Assembly (NCBI GenBank): GCA_013054445.1
Contig: JAAMPI010000397.1
Coordinates: 1-39,479, forward strand
Source of the DNA: Cudoniella acicularis
Taxonomy: Eukaryota; Ascomycota; Leotiomycetes; Helotiales; Helotiaceae
Direction: 5' to 3'
Length of the DNA stretch: 39,479 nt
Shown: one piece after another, positions 23,143 to 32,740 of the stretch
Layout of the letters: every line of letters starts with the position of its first letter
Position numbering within the stretch: position 1 is the first letter of the stretch
Translations under genes and position numbers: made by a program
The notes under the pieces: generated by a model
Databases searched by the model: none
The model's input: only the letters and a program-made list of their open reading frames with translations
What the model was told of the DNA's origin: nothing

Positions 23143-24700
23143 TTATCTCATTAAATCCCGGAATTTGTAGTGTCTCCATGTGGTGGAGATAGACTTGTGG
23201 TCCAGTCGAAGTGAAGGAAAGTCCTTGACCTTGACAGCGTTGAAATGCGCTGGACTATGTTTGCAAACGATAGTCCCATTTATTGACAATATTCCATTAT
23301 CTGCCTGATTGAAGGTGCATTCGGTTTGAAGTGCATCAGTGCCGTGAGATTTGAAAGAAGTTTTGACATGCATACTCCTGCACCTGAGATTCCATTTTTG
23401 CTGGCCCGTTGGGGCTGGTCCAGTCCATACCCCCGAGTTTAAAACACATGATTTTTCGAATATATCAAGCTCTTCCGATTGTCTACCATCCGAACGAGAT
23501 GGGCAGAAGCGGATTACTCCTTCAATGACGCCAAACTTAAAAGTTGCCCATAGTTGCCAGCCAACTTTGTTGTGACGTAGATTGTTGTCCATGGTTATAG
23601 TCATCGACATGGATATAGTGCTTTTGAGGCCGAGTGACTTAGCCAAGATTGGTGCACTTACTTCCCATAAGCCGGTAACATCCCAAGCTCAAGGTGGACG
23701 AGATTCAATGTAAGGAAAAAGAGGCTGTGCCAGTGAACCTAGATTTGGCCCAGGTTTGTTCTTTGCATAAATGACACTACTTGCTGCGGGTGTTTTGGCT
23801 ATCTTGAGATTCTTCCATCAGGCTCCATATCAGATTCCGCATCAATTTCCCAAACACGATCGAACAGGTGCTGCCATTGGTTTTCGTTGACCAGCTTTTC
23901 ATCGAAGTTGAACCCAGAGATGATACTTTAATACCTTCAAACAAGAGGTGCTTTCCCTTGTGGATCATAGCAAAGATAAATTTCATGCCCTAATATTTGA
24001 CGGATGCAGATGCTGCGGCGTACTTGAAAAGAAATTGTCCTTGGGCTCGAGTTTCACCCCCAAACTTGGACTCCCCTTCTTCTGCTCTCCACCTCATCAG
24101 CCATTCCTAATAATGAGGCCCAGGTTTGCGTTCTGCTGTTAGATCGCATGCTACCTCAAAATCTTCCAAGAATAGACACTTGTCAAAGTCTTCTGGCCGA
24201 ATACCGTAAAGGTTTGCGGGCACAGACGTATCATCCCCTTCAGATCTCTGAAAACAAAGGCAGCGTATAGTTTTCCAGGGGGCCCGGGTCGTAATGGATT
24301 TCCAAGGAGTAATTTGTTGCATCAATGGGATGATACCGACTTGTGCATCTCAATTGGTAGCAGCCTACAAAATTCCATTCTAATGGATTGCTTTCCTCGA
24401 TTAATACAGTTGGGGTTCATGACGGCTTGGAATCTGGGTTTGATGCGACCGAACAGGCATTCTCGTTGGTTTCATCGGCAAGAGCAATACGTTTGGCTTT
24501 GGGTTGGACTTGAATTCCTTTGTTTTCCTTGTCCCCGTGCTTAATGATCACTTAGAAGGGTTGATTGTTCGAGGCGAGTTAGAAGTAGAAGATGTAGAAC
24601 CCCGCTTTCCTTTTGTGGAACGCATAATTCTGTCCATACTGCCTTCCAAACAATCCTTGGTTTCCGACAGTAGTGGAATGAATTTGTGTCCATGGTTGCT
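23143..24700 (-). pseudogene. Decayed member B of unrecognised two-domain family
   Basis: Paralogue of members A and C, with multiple frameshifts and stops. Fragments in order on the minus strand: a Ser/Lys-rich N-terminus near 24640-24560 (KGKRGSTSSTSNSPR), domain 1 start LEWNFVGCYQLRC near 24390, LKGMIRLCP, FEVACDLTAERKPGP followed by a stop, LMRWRAEEGES, then FIFAMIHKGKHLLFEGIK, a damaged linker, and domain 2. Domain 2 starts with a TGA (23691-23689) exactly where relatives have the first Trp of WAWDV, then AWDVTGLWEVS, GWQLWATFKFG, GVIRFCP, GPAPTGQQKWNLRC, and a C-terminus at 23143. The upstream DNA shares a TTTATTTACTTTC word with the region before member C. Its start region abuts the divergent CLP1 gene. 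It cannot encode a full-length product as written. Confidence 0.8.
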
Positions 24701-24863
24701 TAGGTATGCTGGTTGACGTTGAGGGACGCGTCGCGTTCCAGAAAGTAAATAAAACCGCAAGGCTGAAGCTCGGCGCACCCCTGGCTTCCCGTTGAAAGCT
24801 TTGAACTTTAAAATATCCCACCATCTCGAGGGACAATTTCAACTCCACAAGCCCTGGATCATC

Positions 24864-26452
24864 ATGTCGATACCGGGACTTGGCCAAGTGGCCCCTGCTG
24901 TGCGTCTATCATTTTTTCCTTTGAAGTTGAAATATACCAACTGACAGCGCCCAGGCTACCTTCTTGGCTCCAACGGTGACGGCATCGACGGTTGTCCATG
25001 AACTACAAGCCAATTCAGAATGGCGATTCGAGGTTGCATACGGGCAAAGCATTGAAGTCAGGGTCAGTAATTGCAGTCGAATAATTTCCACACAAGCTGA
25101 TTGATTTAAGGTTCTGTCCGGGGCTGCAGAGATATTTGGCACAGAGCTCGCTTTGAATCACACCTACACATTCCGTGGAATCAAATCCTCTATTTTCACC
25201 TGGCACGGATGTCGAATCGAAGTAACCGGAGTATGCGAAGAATACACGGCCGAAGAGACTCCAATGGTGTCATATGTCAATACACATTTCGCTCTTGAAA
25301 AGCTGAGAGATGAAGCGGCGCAGAATCAGGGAGAAGCCCCGAGGGCACTGGTCGTCGGTCCCAATAATGCAGGAAAGACCAGTTTAGTCAAGCTGTTGAC
25401 TTCGTATGCAACACGCATGGGTCGTCAACCAATGGTCGTCAATACAGATTCACGAGAGGGTGTTCTATCGATTCCGGGGAGCTTGACGGCTACGCCTTTT
25501 GCCTCGATCATCGATGTGGAGCAAGGATGGGGAAGCAGCCCAACAAGTGGCCCGAGTCCTGTCCCTGTGAAACTACCATTATGCTACTATTACGGACTAC
25601 CAAGCCCGGAAGATAACACCAAGCTGTTTAAACCAGTTATCACGAGGTTGGCATTGGCTGCTGCAAATAGACTGGCTGATGATCCGATCATCAAAGAAAC
25701 AGGAATGCTTATTGATACCCCGGGAGTCATAAGTCAAGGAAAGGGTGGATATGATCTTATTTCGCACATCGTCTCGGAATTTTCAGGTATTTCAACAGCT
25801 CGGGCATTGCGGATTTCACTAACGTATTAATCCAAGTCAACACCATCTTGGTCCTGGGCTCGGAGAGATTATACAGTGAAATGGTCCGTCGCTTTTCGGC
25901 ATACAGGACAGGCTCAGGCAGCCCTATCACTTTGGTGAAGCTTGACAAGTCGGGTGGCTGTGTTGATAGAGATGATGCATTCATGCGACAGTCTCAAGAA
26001 GCTGCGATCAGAGAATACTTTTTCGGTGATCTAAAAAAGAACCTTGAGCCCTCAGACACAACAGGTGAGCTTTGATGATGCAACGATTTACAAAATTCAA
26101 GAAGGTATGAATCATACGCTCAAAACTACAGGGTTGAAACTAATTACCTCCAGATGGCGTAATGATGTCCTCATTTCTTCCAGGCGGCGAGGAGGAAGGT
26201 GCGGAGGCAACAATATTCGAGCTGGTAGAGCCATCATCAATGATGCTTCATTGCATATTTGCAGTTATGTATGCATCATTACGAGATTCGCAGGAGACAA
26301 TTCGGGATGCGAATGTAATGGGCTTTGTGTATGTAGCGGAAGTTGATGAGAAGAAAAGGAGACTGAAGATTCTGGCGCCTCTGAATACTAGAATTACGGA
26401 CCGACCCATGATCTGGGGCAGCTGGCCTGAGACAACTGTGAGCTTAATATGA
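24864..26452 (+). CDS. CLP1: mRNA 3'-end processing factor CLP1 (one-base frameshift)
   Basis: Nuclear component of cleavage factor IA (with Pcf11), needed for pre-mRNA 3'-end cleavage and polyadenylation; an ATP-binding protein of the polynucleotide-kinase fold. Predicted exons: 24864-24899, 24955-25062, 25111-25786, 25837-26104 and 26154-26452, with introns of 48-55 bp. The start reads MSIPGLGQVAPA, typical of fungal Clp1. Diagnostic motifs: P-loop GPNNAGKTS (residues about 131-139), ATRMGRQPMVVNTD, GWGSSPTSGPSPVPVKLPL, LIDTPGV, REYFFGD, RPMIWGSWPE. Summed exons give 1,387 bases, one too many. The frame fails at a run of six A (26032-26037): with five A the text reads LKRTLSPQTQQVSFDD, as expected; as written it hits a stop 13 codons later. 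Either a homopolymer error or a damaged gene. Two introns use AAG acceptors. Confidence 0.93.
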
Positions 26453-26736
26453 ATTGATGAAATTGATGACTTCTTCAATGCTTTCCGAGACAGAATGAAG
26501 GCAGCTCTGCTCTATATGAGTCTTTAGAAGTGCTAAATCCCAAAATCCCTATTGTTTTCTAGTCTTTTTAAACATCCTTACAATTTGCCTTTTTGATTAC
26601 TGTCTCATGCAACCCGACGTTTTATAATTTCAGACACCTATTTGGGAAAAAGTTTAGGTACTTCCAGTTGAAATGGGGTCACATGATAAATGTGTTCCCG
26701 CCAAAACAGGCTCGCTAAAACCCTGGCCCCTGTACG

Positions 26737-26749
26737 TATTTATTTACTT
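26737..26749 (+). promoter_or_regulatory. Upstream word shared by members B and C
   Basis: TTTATTTACTTTC occurs here, about 100 bases before the first plausible ATG of member C, and on the minus strand at about 24741-24753 in the equivalent place before member B. It suggests that the duplicated unit included promoter or leader DNA. Confidence 0.35.
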
Positions 26750-26850
26750 TCACGACACGACTTTCTCCTGAAGTCAACACAATTCAGATCCATTGCAAGG
26801 CAATCCTGGAATGAATCCGAAACCCCTCAATTAATCAATCGCGAGCACAA

Positions 26851-28546
26851 TATGCCCAGACCAACGCGCCAACCGAAGCCGACTATGGCTAAAGCCACCA
26901 AGAAGCCGGCTTCGAAACCCGAAGCCACGACCGCCGCAAAGACTGTCCTACAGCCTTCTAACAAATAATTGAAGAGACCAATTTCCAAAACATCGAACGA
27001 CAAAGAGGATGACTCTCAATCCACGAAAAATTCCAAGATCGTAGCTTTTATTTCGCCAGAAAAGTCTGCGAAAAAGGCTCGAATTGAGCCTAAGAAACCG
27101 AAAGCCCTTTCGAAGACGGCAAATGTCGTAAAGCCGTGTTTAAAGCCTTCCACAACACTAGCCAAAGGCAGAAGCAAAGCCCACAAATCAGAAACTTCAT
27201 CTGCTTCAGATGACGAAGCGATCGTGCAAGAGCCATTCCAGAAATGGGAGGTCGAAGGCCAATATAAAATCACCCTTGCCGAGACGATCCCAATTGGGGA
27301 TTGGGTAAAACGAACAATCGATGCTACCGGATTTATCATGAAATTGTTTTTCTACCGAGCTACCAAGCCATGGCAATTATATGCGGAATTTTCATGCGAT
27401 AAACTCCACGGTATTATGCGGCTTTGTCCCACCAAAACTTCGCATCATGATGACCTTGAAGACTTCGAGGAAGCATGCAATTTGGATTTCGAAGAGCAGC
27501 CAGGCCCCGGAACAGACAGTAAATGGAGTATGAGGTGGAGAGGCAAAGATGGCGGATTGCGAGGGGATGAGCTCGTGGGCGGGGAAATCAACTTCAATAA
27601 TTTTTTCAACTTCGATCATGACCCCTCTTCACCAAGCAATGGCTTCAAGCCGATCGAGATTATTTTTATGATGATGTATGCTGGGAATCCAATGCGATTC
27701 GAAGCTGTGAAAGAGGCAGATCTAGCAGAAGGGGAGTGGGCAGAAGCTCCGTGGAAGGTAAAACAAAGATGGGAGGATCTTCTCGACCCTGAGTGGCTTG
27801 AGCTACCTCCAGTATTTCCCGAAGATTGTGAAACCAGTTCAAGTTTACAAGCTGCCGAGTCAAAAAAGTCAAAATCACCCGCTGCCACCGCAATTCCTCA
27901 AGTTGTAGAAAATAGGTCGCCCACATTTGCGCTAGCTCCCGCGCCTGCAAAGTCTTCCAACCGCAAATATATCGAGGAGATGCCTGACTGGGCATGGAAC
28001 GTGAGAGGAGTCTGGAAGATCAGCTGCCCACAACTAAGAAAACACCTGGGAATAGAAGAGACAGAGGAAAATACCAAAAACTTCATGATGATTAACATGT
28101 GTAATAATCCATCGCACACAAACATTGGACGACAAATGTGGGCTCAGTTCTACTTTCTCGGAATAAAATTTATAGGAACAATGCGCTTTTGTCCCGCCTC
28201 TCCCAGCGAAAGAGGTCTACTGTTTCAGCAAGAATGCACCCTCAAGGAATTCGAAGAAGCATGCGAGCTTGAACACGGCTTCTGGCCAGGGCCTGCTCCT
28301 CGGGGACAACAAAAGTTCCACATGCGCTGGCGAGGACTTTTACAGGGCGAAGATCATAGCCATTACGACGACAAAAATCAGACCCAGGTGGAATTCCAAA
28401 AAGGCGAAAATGGAAAATTCAAGCTGAAGGGGGTTTTGATGCTGGACAGTACACCCTTGGCATTTGAGGCCGTGCAAACTGCTACGTCACAACGTGATGG
28501 GTATGAGGTAGGTGTGACAAAGGCTTGGAAAAAATGGAAGAAGTAA
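26851..28546 (+). CDS. Member C, two-domain protein of unrecognised family
   Basis: The best-preserved member. A Lys/Pro/Ala-rich N-terminus (ATG 26851, MPRPTRQPKPTMAKATKKP) runs into an in-frame TAA at 26966-26968; the same frame then stays open for 525 codons (26969-28546). After a basic, Ser/Lys-rich tail of about 90 residues come two copies of a domain of about 160-190 residues. Domain 1 (codons about 93-252): KWEVEGQYKI, LHGIMRLCP, LEDFEEACNL, QPGPG, SMRWRG, RFEAVKEAD. Domain 2 (about 341-505): WAWNVRGVWKI, GRQMWAQFYFLG, GTMRFCP, LKEFEEACEL, WPGPAPRGQQ, HMRWRG, AFEAVQTA. Conserved aromatic and Cys residues plus alternating hydrophobics suggest a beta-rich fold; there is no signal peptide or TM. 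The TAA means either a nonsense mutation or an unrecognised intron (a GTACGT donor at 26732 and GAAG acceptor at 26974 would be in phase). Function unknown. Confidence 0.75.
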
Positions 28547-28737
28547 TTTTGCTGTATCTGGGATGTGGGTTGCTTTTTGGTCGAGGATGAAGGGGATCGT
28601 GACTGCCATTTGGAGGGGAGAGATTGGAACCATTGGCCGAGAAAAACCATTTATGACTTAGTAATTACACTATCTTCGATCGAATTTTTTCGAATGAATA
28701 ATCTCCCTAAAGCGATGATCTGGGTAGCGTGTATAAT

Positions 28738-29298
28738 TCAGGAGAAACCTTGAAAACAAGACATTGCTAAAGACATGATAAAATACAAATCCTGCTGACC
28801 CATAGTTGCTAATAATCTCAACAAGAGGAAACCAGCAATTACCCAGAATATCTCCAGGATGAAAGCGGCTACAATCCATGAAGAGGGCCTCCGCCTTCGC
28901 GATGCCTGCGACATCAAGACTAATATAGTAGCAATAATGATCAGAGGTATGAAAACGCATAAAAGTTCGGCCTTAGCAAAGTCTGGATTTTGTTTCAGGC
29001 TAATGCTAGCAACGATGATGGTGACCAAGCAGTTGAGTGCATAGAAGAATATTACCATGTGGAAGAATTCAGGACCGGGATAATAGTCTCGCGGTGACTG
29101 CCAGAATCGCTGAGCCGGGTGGACAAAAAGTTGAGTCGACTCATCTGGAGTGGGTTTTAATTGACGGAGTGTCTCCGGGGCATGGATTTCCTCTTCCTCT
29201 CTGGGCTGCTCTCCCGTCAGTAGTAATCGAAGGAGACACAGCCATGTCGATTTAATGTCTCCATGAGTGAAGTTCTCGCCTGTTGTCGCCTTGATCAT
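28738..29298 (-). CDS. Hypothetical multi-pass membrane protein, 186 aa
   Basis: Starts at ATG 29298 and reads to a stop at 28738. The first 75 residues are polar with a Glu-rich patch (PREEEEIHAPET) and QSPRDYYPGPEFFH just before the membrane part. Hydrophobic segments lie at residues about 80-101 (MVIFFYALNCLVTIIVASIS), 111-130 (LLCVFIPLIIIATILVLMS), 141-163 (WIVAAFILEIFWVIAGFLLL) and a partial one at 171-186. The basic loop SQASRRRRPSS between segments 2 and 3 would face the cytosol by the positive-inside rule. The ORF ends in the fourth hydrophobic stretch, so a 3' exon may be missing from this model. No family is recognised. Confidence 0.55.
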   Translation of the reverse strand: MIKATTGENFTHGDIKSTWLCLLRLLLTGEQPREEEEIHAPETLRQLKPTPDESTQLFVHPAQRFWQSPRDYYPGPEFFHMVIFFYALNCLVTIIVASISLKQNPDFAKAELLCVFIPLIIIATILVLMSQASRRRRPSSWIVAAFILEIFWVIAGFLLLRLLATMGQQDLYFIMSLAMSCFQGFS

Positions 29299-29800
29299 GA
29301 GAGATGTTTAGGCAGATCATGTACTGTAGGCTAGCGACAAGCCTCCTTATGAATATATTCCTCCCGCGCCCATTCTTGCTTGGCCTAAAGCCGCGTAGCC
29401 GGTTCCTTAAGATTTTGTAGCGATAAGCGCCGTGGCCCGGTTTCGGCACGACCTTCTTTCTGTAACACTATCATTTGTTTTTAGCGCTCAGTATTTGAGT
29501 CGCATATGTATCCAGCCCTCGTATAGCAATTGCAAGGAGAGATAAGTGATGGTCAATTGATTTTTGGAACAATTAGAGGACTATGTTTAGAATCTAAAAA
29601 GTTCTTGGCACCCTCCCCTTTCTTCCCTCGCTTAACACCTACACTACCCGACTCTAGCAAATGCGCTGCCGACAAAAAGCCAAGGCACACATTAACACGC
29701 AACTTTGTCTCAACAACTTTATTTGTCTTCTCTTTGAGAAGCTGGAGGATTTCCTTGCAGCTCCGTCGCCCTCCTTCTACTTTCCAACTCCGCCTTTTCT
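29299..29800. other. Intergenic, nothing recognised
   Basis: About 500 bases between a minus-strand start and the stop of the Kre9-like gene. A minus-strand 84-codon ORF (29553-29807) overlaps it but has no features. Confidence 0.45.
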
Positions 29801-30672
29801 TCAGCATTCAAGGACCGCATCATTATTCAACTCTGTTCCCCGCGGTCCTTCGGGTCCCAACTCGCCCTTGCTAAAAACATCCGCCGTAGTATCAGGTTTC
29901 TCTTGCCGTGCCTTGAAACGCATGCCATACCAGAATGCACATCCAGTAATGCATACCATGAAAAGTACCCCGAACGTAACGCCAACTCCTATACCGATCT
30001 TGGCACCTTTGGAGAGGCCATTGGATGTTGGTATTGCGGTTGCTAGGGAAGAATTAGTGGAACTCGTTCTGGCAGAGGAACTTCGGCTCGAAGTGGTTGA
30101 CGATGAGGAGGAGCTTGAGCTTGATGGAGAGGATGTGGGAGTAGAAGTTAAAGCCGAGCTACGAGATTGAGATAAAGTGGTCGAGGAAGATACAGAGATT
30201 AGGGAAAGTGTGGAAGCAATCGAAGTGGTCGAGAGAGATGCAGAGCTTGTGATAGGTGTGGGAGAAGTGGAGGGACTCGCTGCAGATCCACCCAACCCTG
30301 TGATTTGGAATGTATTGCTATACTGAAAAATATCCGGATTGGAAACTAGGGTAAGCTGCAATCCATAGGTAGCGAATGGTGGTAAGTCACTGGGAATATC
30401 CCAGGTGTAACTTCCCGCCGAACTGTCAACTCCAGCTGGTACTCGTCAGCATTTTTATTCCTAATATTAGAGCTGATCAGACATGTTATAATTATTCCCG
30501 GGCTGACCGCCGAAGGAGTAGCTCCTTGGAGGAGTTGGATTGAGATAGCTCCCGTATACTGGCTAGAAGGCTGCCACACAATATCCAGTGATGATCCCGC
30601 CACAACGGTTTGATCCCCAGTTGGTGAAAGGATAGGATCGAAGCCCGCAGTCTGCGCGATAACACTCTTCAA
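29801..30672 (-). CDS. Kre9/Knh1-like Ser/Thr-rich single-pass membrane protein
   Basis: Extracellular-facing cell-wall-type protein. A 47-bp intron (30482-30436) joins VSPGIIIT to SGVDSSAGSYTWDIPSDLP, and the combined N-terminal domain has the Kre9/Knh1-type pattern: PTGDQTVVAGSSLDIVWQPS, then a GSYTWDIP block and YSNTFQITG at the end. It is followed by a Ser/Thr tract of about 90 residues with poly-Ser (near 30090-30150, presumably O-mannosylated), a transmembrane helix (KIGIGVGVTFGVLFMVCITG) and a cytosolic tail ending NNDAVLEC. This domain order resembles wall-stress sensors of the Mid2/Wsc type. The start is unresolved: no ATG opens the frame at 30672. An upstream ATG (30810, MRKLGAALLTLVT) is in the same frame but followed by TAG after MSP; an intron removing the TAG would give a good signal peptide. 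Confidence 0.7.
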
Positions 30673-30915
30673 AAATGCTAAGACAGCAGCGTATATGAAA
30701 AAGGTGTTTGTAAACTTGTAACTCCAAACGAGAACGAGCCCCGAGTTTGTGGCCTATGGCGACATGTAACAAGTAACAAGCGTTAAGAGAGCCGCCCCTA
30801 ATTTTCTCATGCCTCCCCGCGCTTCGCAGCGAAACAAGTCGGCGCTTGTTGAATATGTATATACGGAATCAAATAATTTTTTCCTCTTGCAGACACGGCC
30901 GGACTGAAAGGACAA

Positions 30916-32449
30916 TATTTGATTGTTAATCATCGATGGACTGATGAAACGAAAATACAAGGACCGAGCTGGGCAATTACCAGAGTCACGAGGGGATCAA
31001 GTTGGAGGAGCTGCCTAAGTTCGCACGAGACGTTATCTTGGTTGCCAGAAAATTAGCAATCCCGTACGTTTGGATCGACTCGTTCTGTATTATCCAAGAC
31101 GGAGAAAATTGGATATCAGAGGCGCCACGGATGAGTAACTACGACTCCTATTTTGCTGAAGCTGACATCTTCACGCACGGTTGGGTGTTTCAAGAACGTT
31201 TTCTCAGTTGTCGGATAGTTTACTATACTGACGGTTTGATGGTTCTAGAATGTCTTACCGACAACCCTATCAATGAATGGAATGAGGCAATCTGTCAAGA
31301 CTCATGTCATAGTCACCTGACTTCTATTTCAGGCTTAACTTCTTTGCTTTTGTACTTAAATCCTCGCTCCTTCGAGCACTTCTCTCTTTCTTAGACAGAA
31401 AATTAGACTTCTCTTCTACCAGAATACTCATACAACGACGTGTCTTCATACAATCCCAGTCAGGAGAGAGAAGAATGACATAATTCCAGACTTGCCAGCT
31501 ATAAGGAGCCCCGAAGAGATGCCCGAAAAGATGCCTGAAACAAGCCCATTCAGCTTGGGTCGTTGGTACCAAATGGTTTCCCGGTACTCCACTCTAACCT
31601 TGACTTATCCCGATAAGGACCGCCTCATGGCACTTGCAGGCATCGTCGAAAAGTTCCAGAAATCCCTCCAAAATCAAGATCCGCAAGGACAAGAAATTTC
31701 TTACCTGGCAGGACTTTGGTCCCACGATCTTTGCTCTGGCTTACTCTGGGAGCATACGGGAAGATACGAGCCAGAGTCATCAGGCTGCAATGCGCCGACG
31801 TAGTCTTGGGCATTCTATAAAACTCCCGTGAGATGGCGTATTTGGAGCCCTGGATATATAGGGGGAGGTAAAATCCAAACTCATTGCAAGATTCTTGGAG
31901 CGTCTATTGGAGGACCCGAAATACTGGATCGAACGAGTGATTGAGAGAAAGGGCAAACTCGGATATTGGGCACTATGGAAGAGACATTTTCGCAGCACCA
32001 TGGACAAATGATCTATGGCATCAAAGCGAGTGTCCATCGGAGAACCTATTCATGGCCAACAAGTGGATGAACTTGCACATTGGACTGAATATGCTCCCTG
32101 GCCCCAACAAGGAGAAGACTTAGGGGAGCATAATTGGAGGGCTGTGTATTATGACTCAAACAGCGCAAAGGACCGGTGGGTCATTCGTTGGGCGTCTATC
32201 GAGAACCCAACTGTACGACATCAGCTAGCTGCTCAAGGAGAAGTTACTTTGATTGCTGGATGCATTTCAAGCACAAGGGCTCAATCAGGGTCTTACGCGT
32301 ACGGAGAATTGTTCAACTGTCACAATGTTTATCACGTTATCTACCTCCATCTTGTTGAGGGGACCACGTATGAGAGAGCAGGGGCTGGGAAGATTTTTGA
32401 GAAGGGTTTCTTTAGTGACATAGAAAAATTGGACCTGACACTGGTCTAA
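30916..32449 (+). pseudogene. Broken HET-domain (heterokaryon incompatibility) gene
   Basis: HET-domain proteins trigger cell death when genetically different hyphae fuse. Remnants in order: YLIVNHRWTDE (30916, normally SHxWG), a frameshift, LEELPKFARDVILVARKLAI and PYVWIDSFCIIQDGENW (core HET motif). A jump follows to HGWVFQERFLSCRIVYY, with the usual intervening residues missing (internal deletion). After a frameshift come RWYQMVSRYSTLTLTYPDKD, LAGLWSHDLCSGLLWE and APT, then a TAG (31801-31803) where the family has Trp of the SWSWAS-type motif, then SWAFY. The last open piece, 32015-32449, ends with YERAGAGKIFEKGFF, a common C-terminus of these proteins. There are several frames, a deletion and a Trp-to-stop change, so no functional product is expected. 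Confidence 0.85.
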
Positions 32450-32740
32450 TTTGATGAAGTGTTATCCCACGCACCGTAGTTGGTTAATCACGTGGTCTTG
32501 CTGGACAAGACTTTAAAATTTAGATATCTTCCAACCAAGTTCAGTAATGACGCTTAAATGAATGAAGTCTAATGATAATTCCATAGCTAGTTACATGATT
32601 TAATGAAATAATGTCTTGTGATTATTTAATTATTTTGAAGTGTTCTTCTCGCCATCTCGCTTAAACTTCAAATTATTCACAACGGAACTCAAGGAAAAAG
32701 AGTCGATATACAAAGATAAATTCCACGTAGATCAACATAT

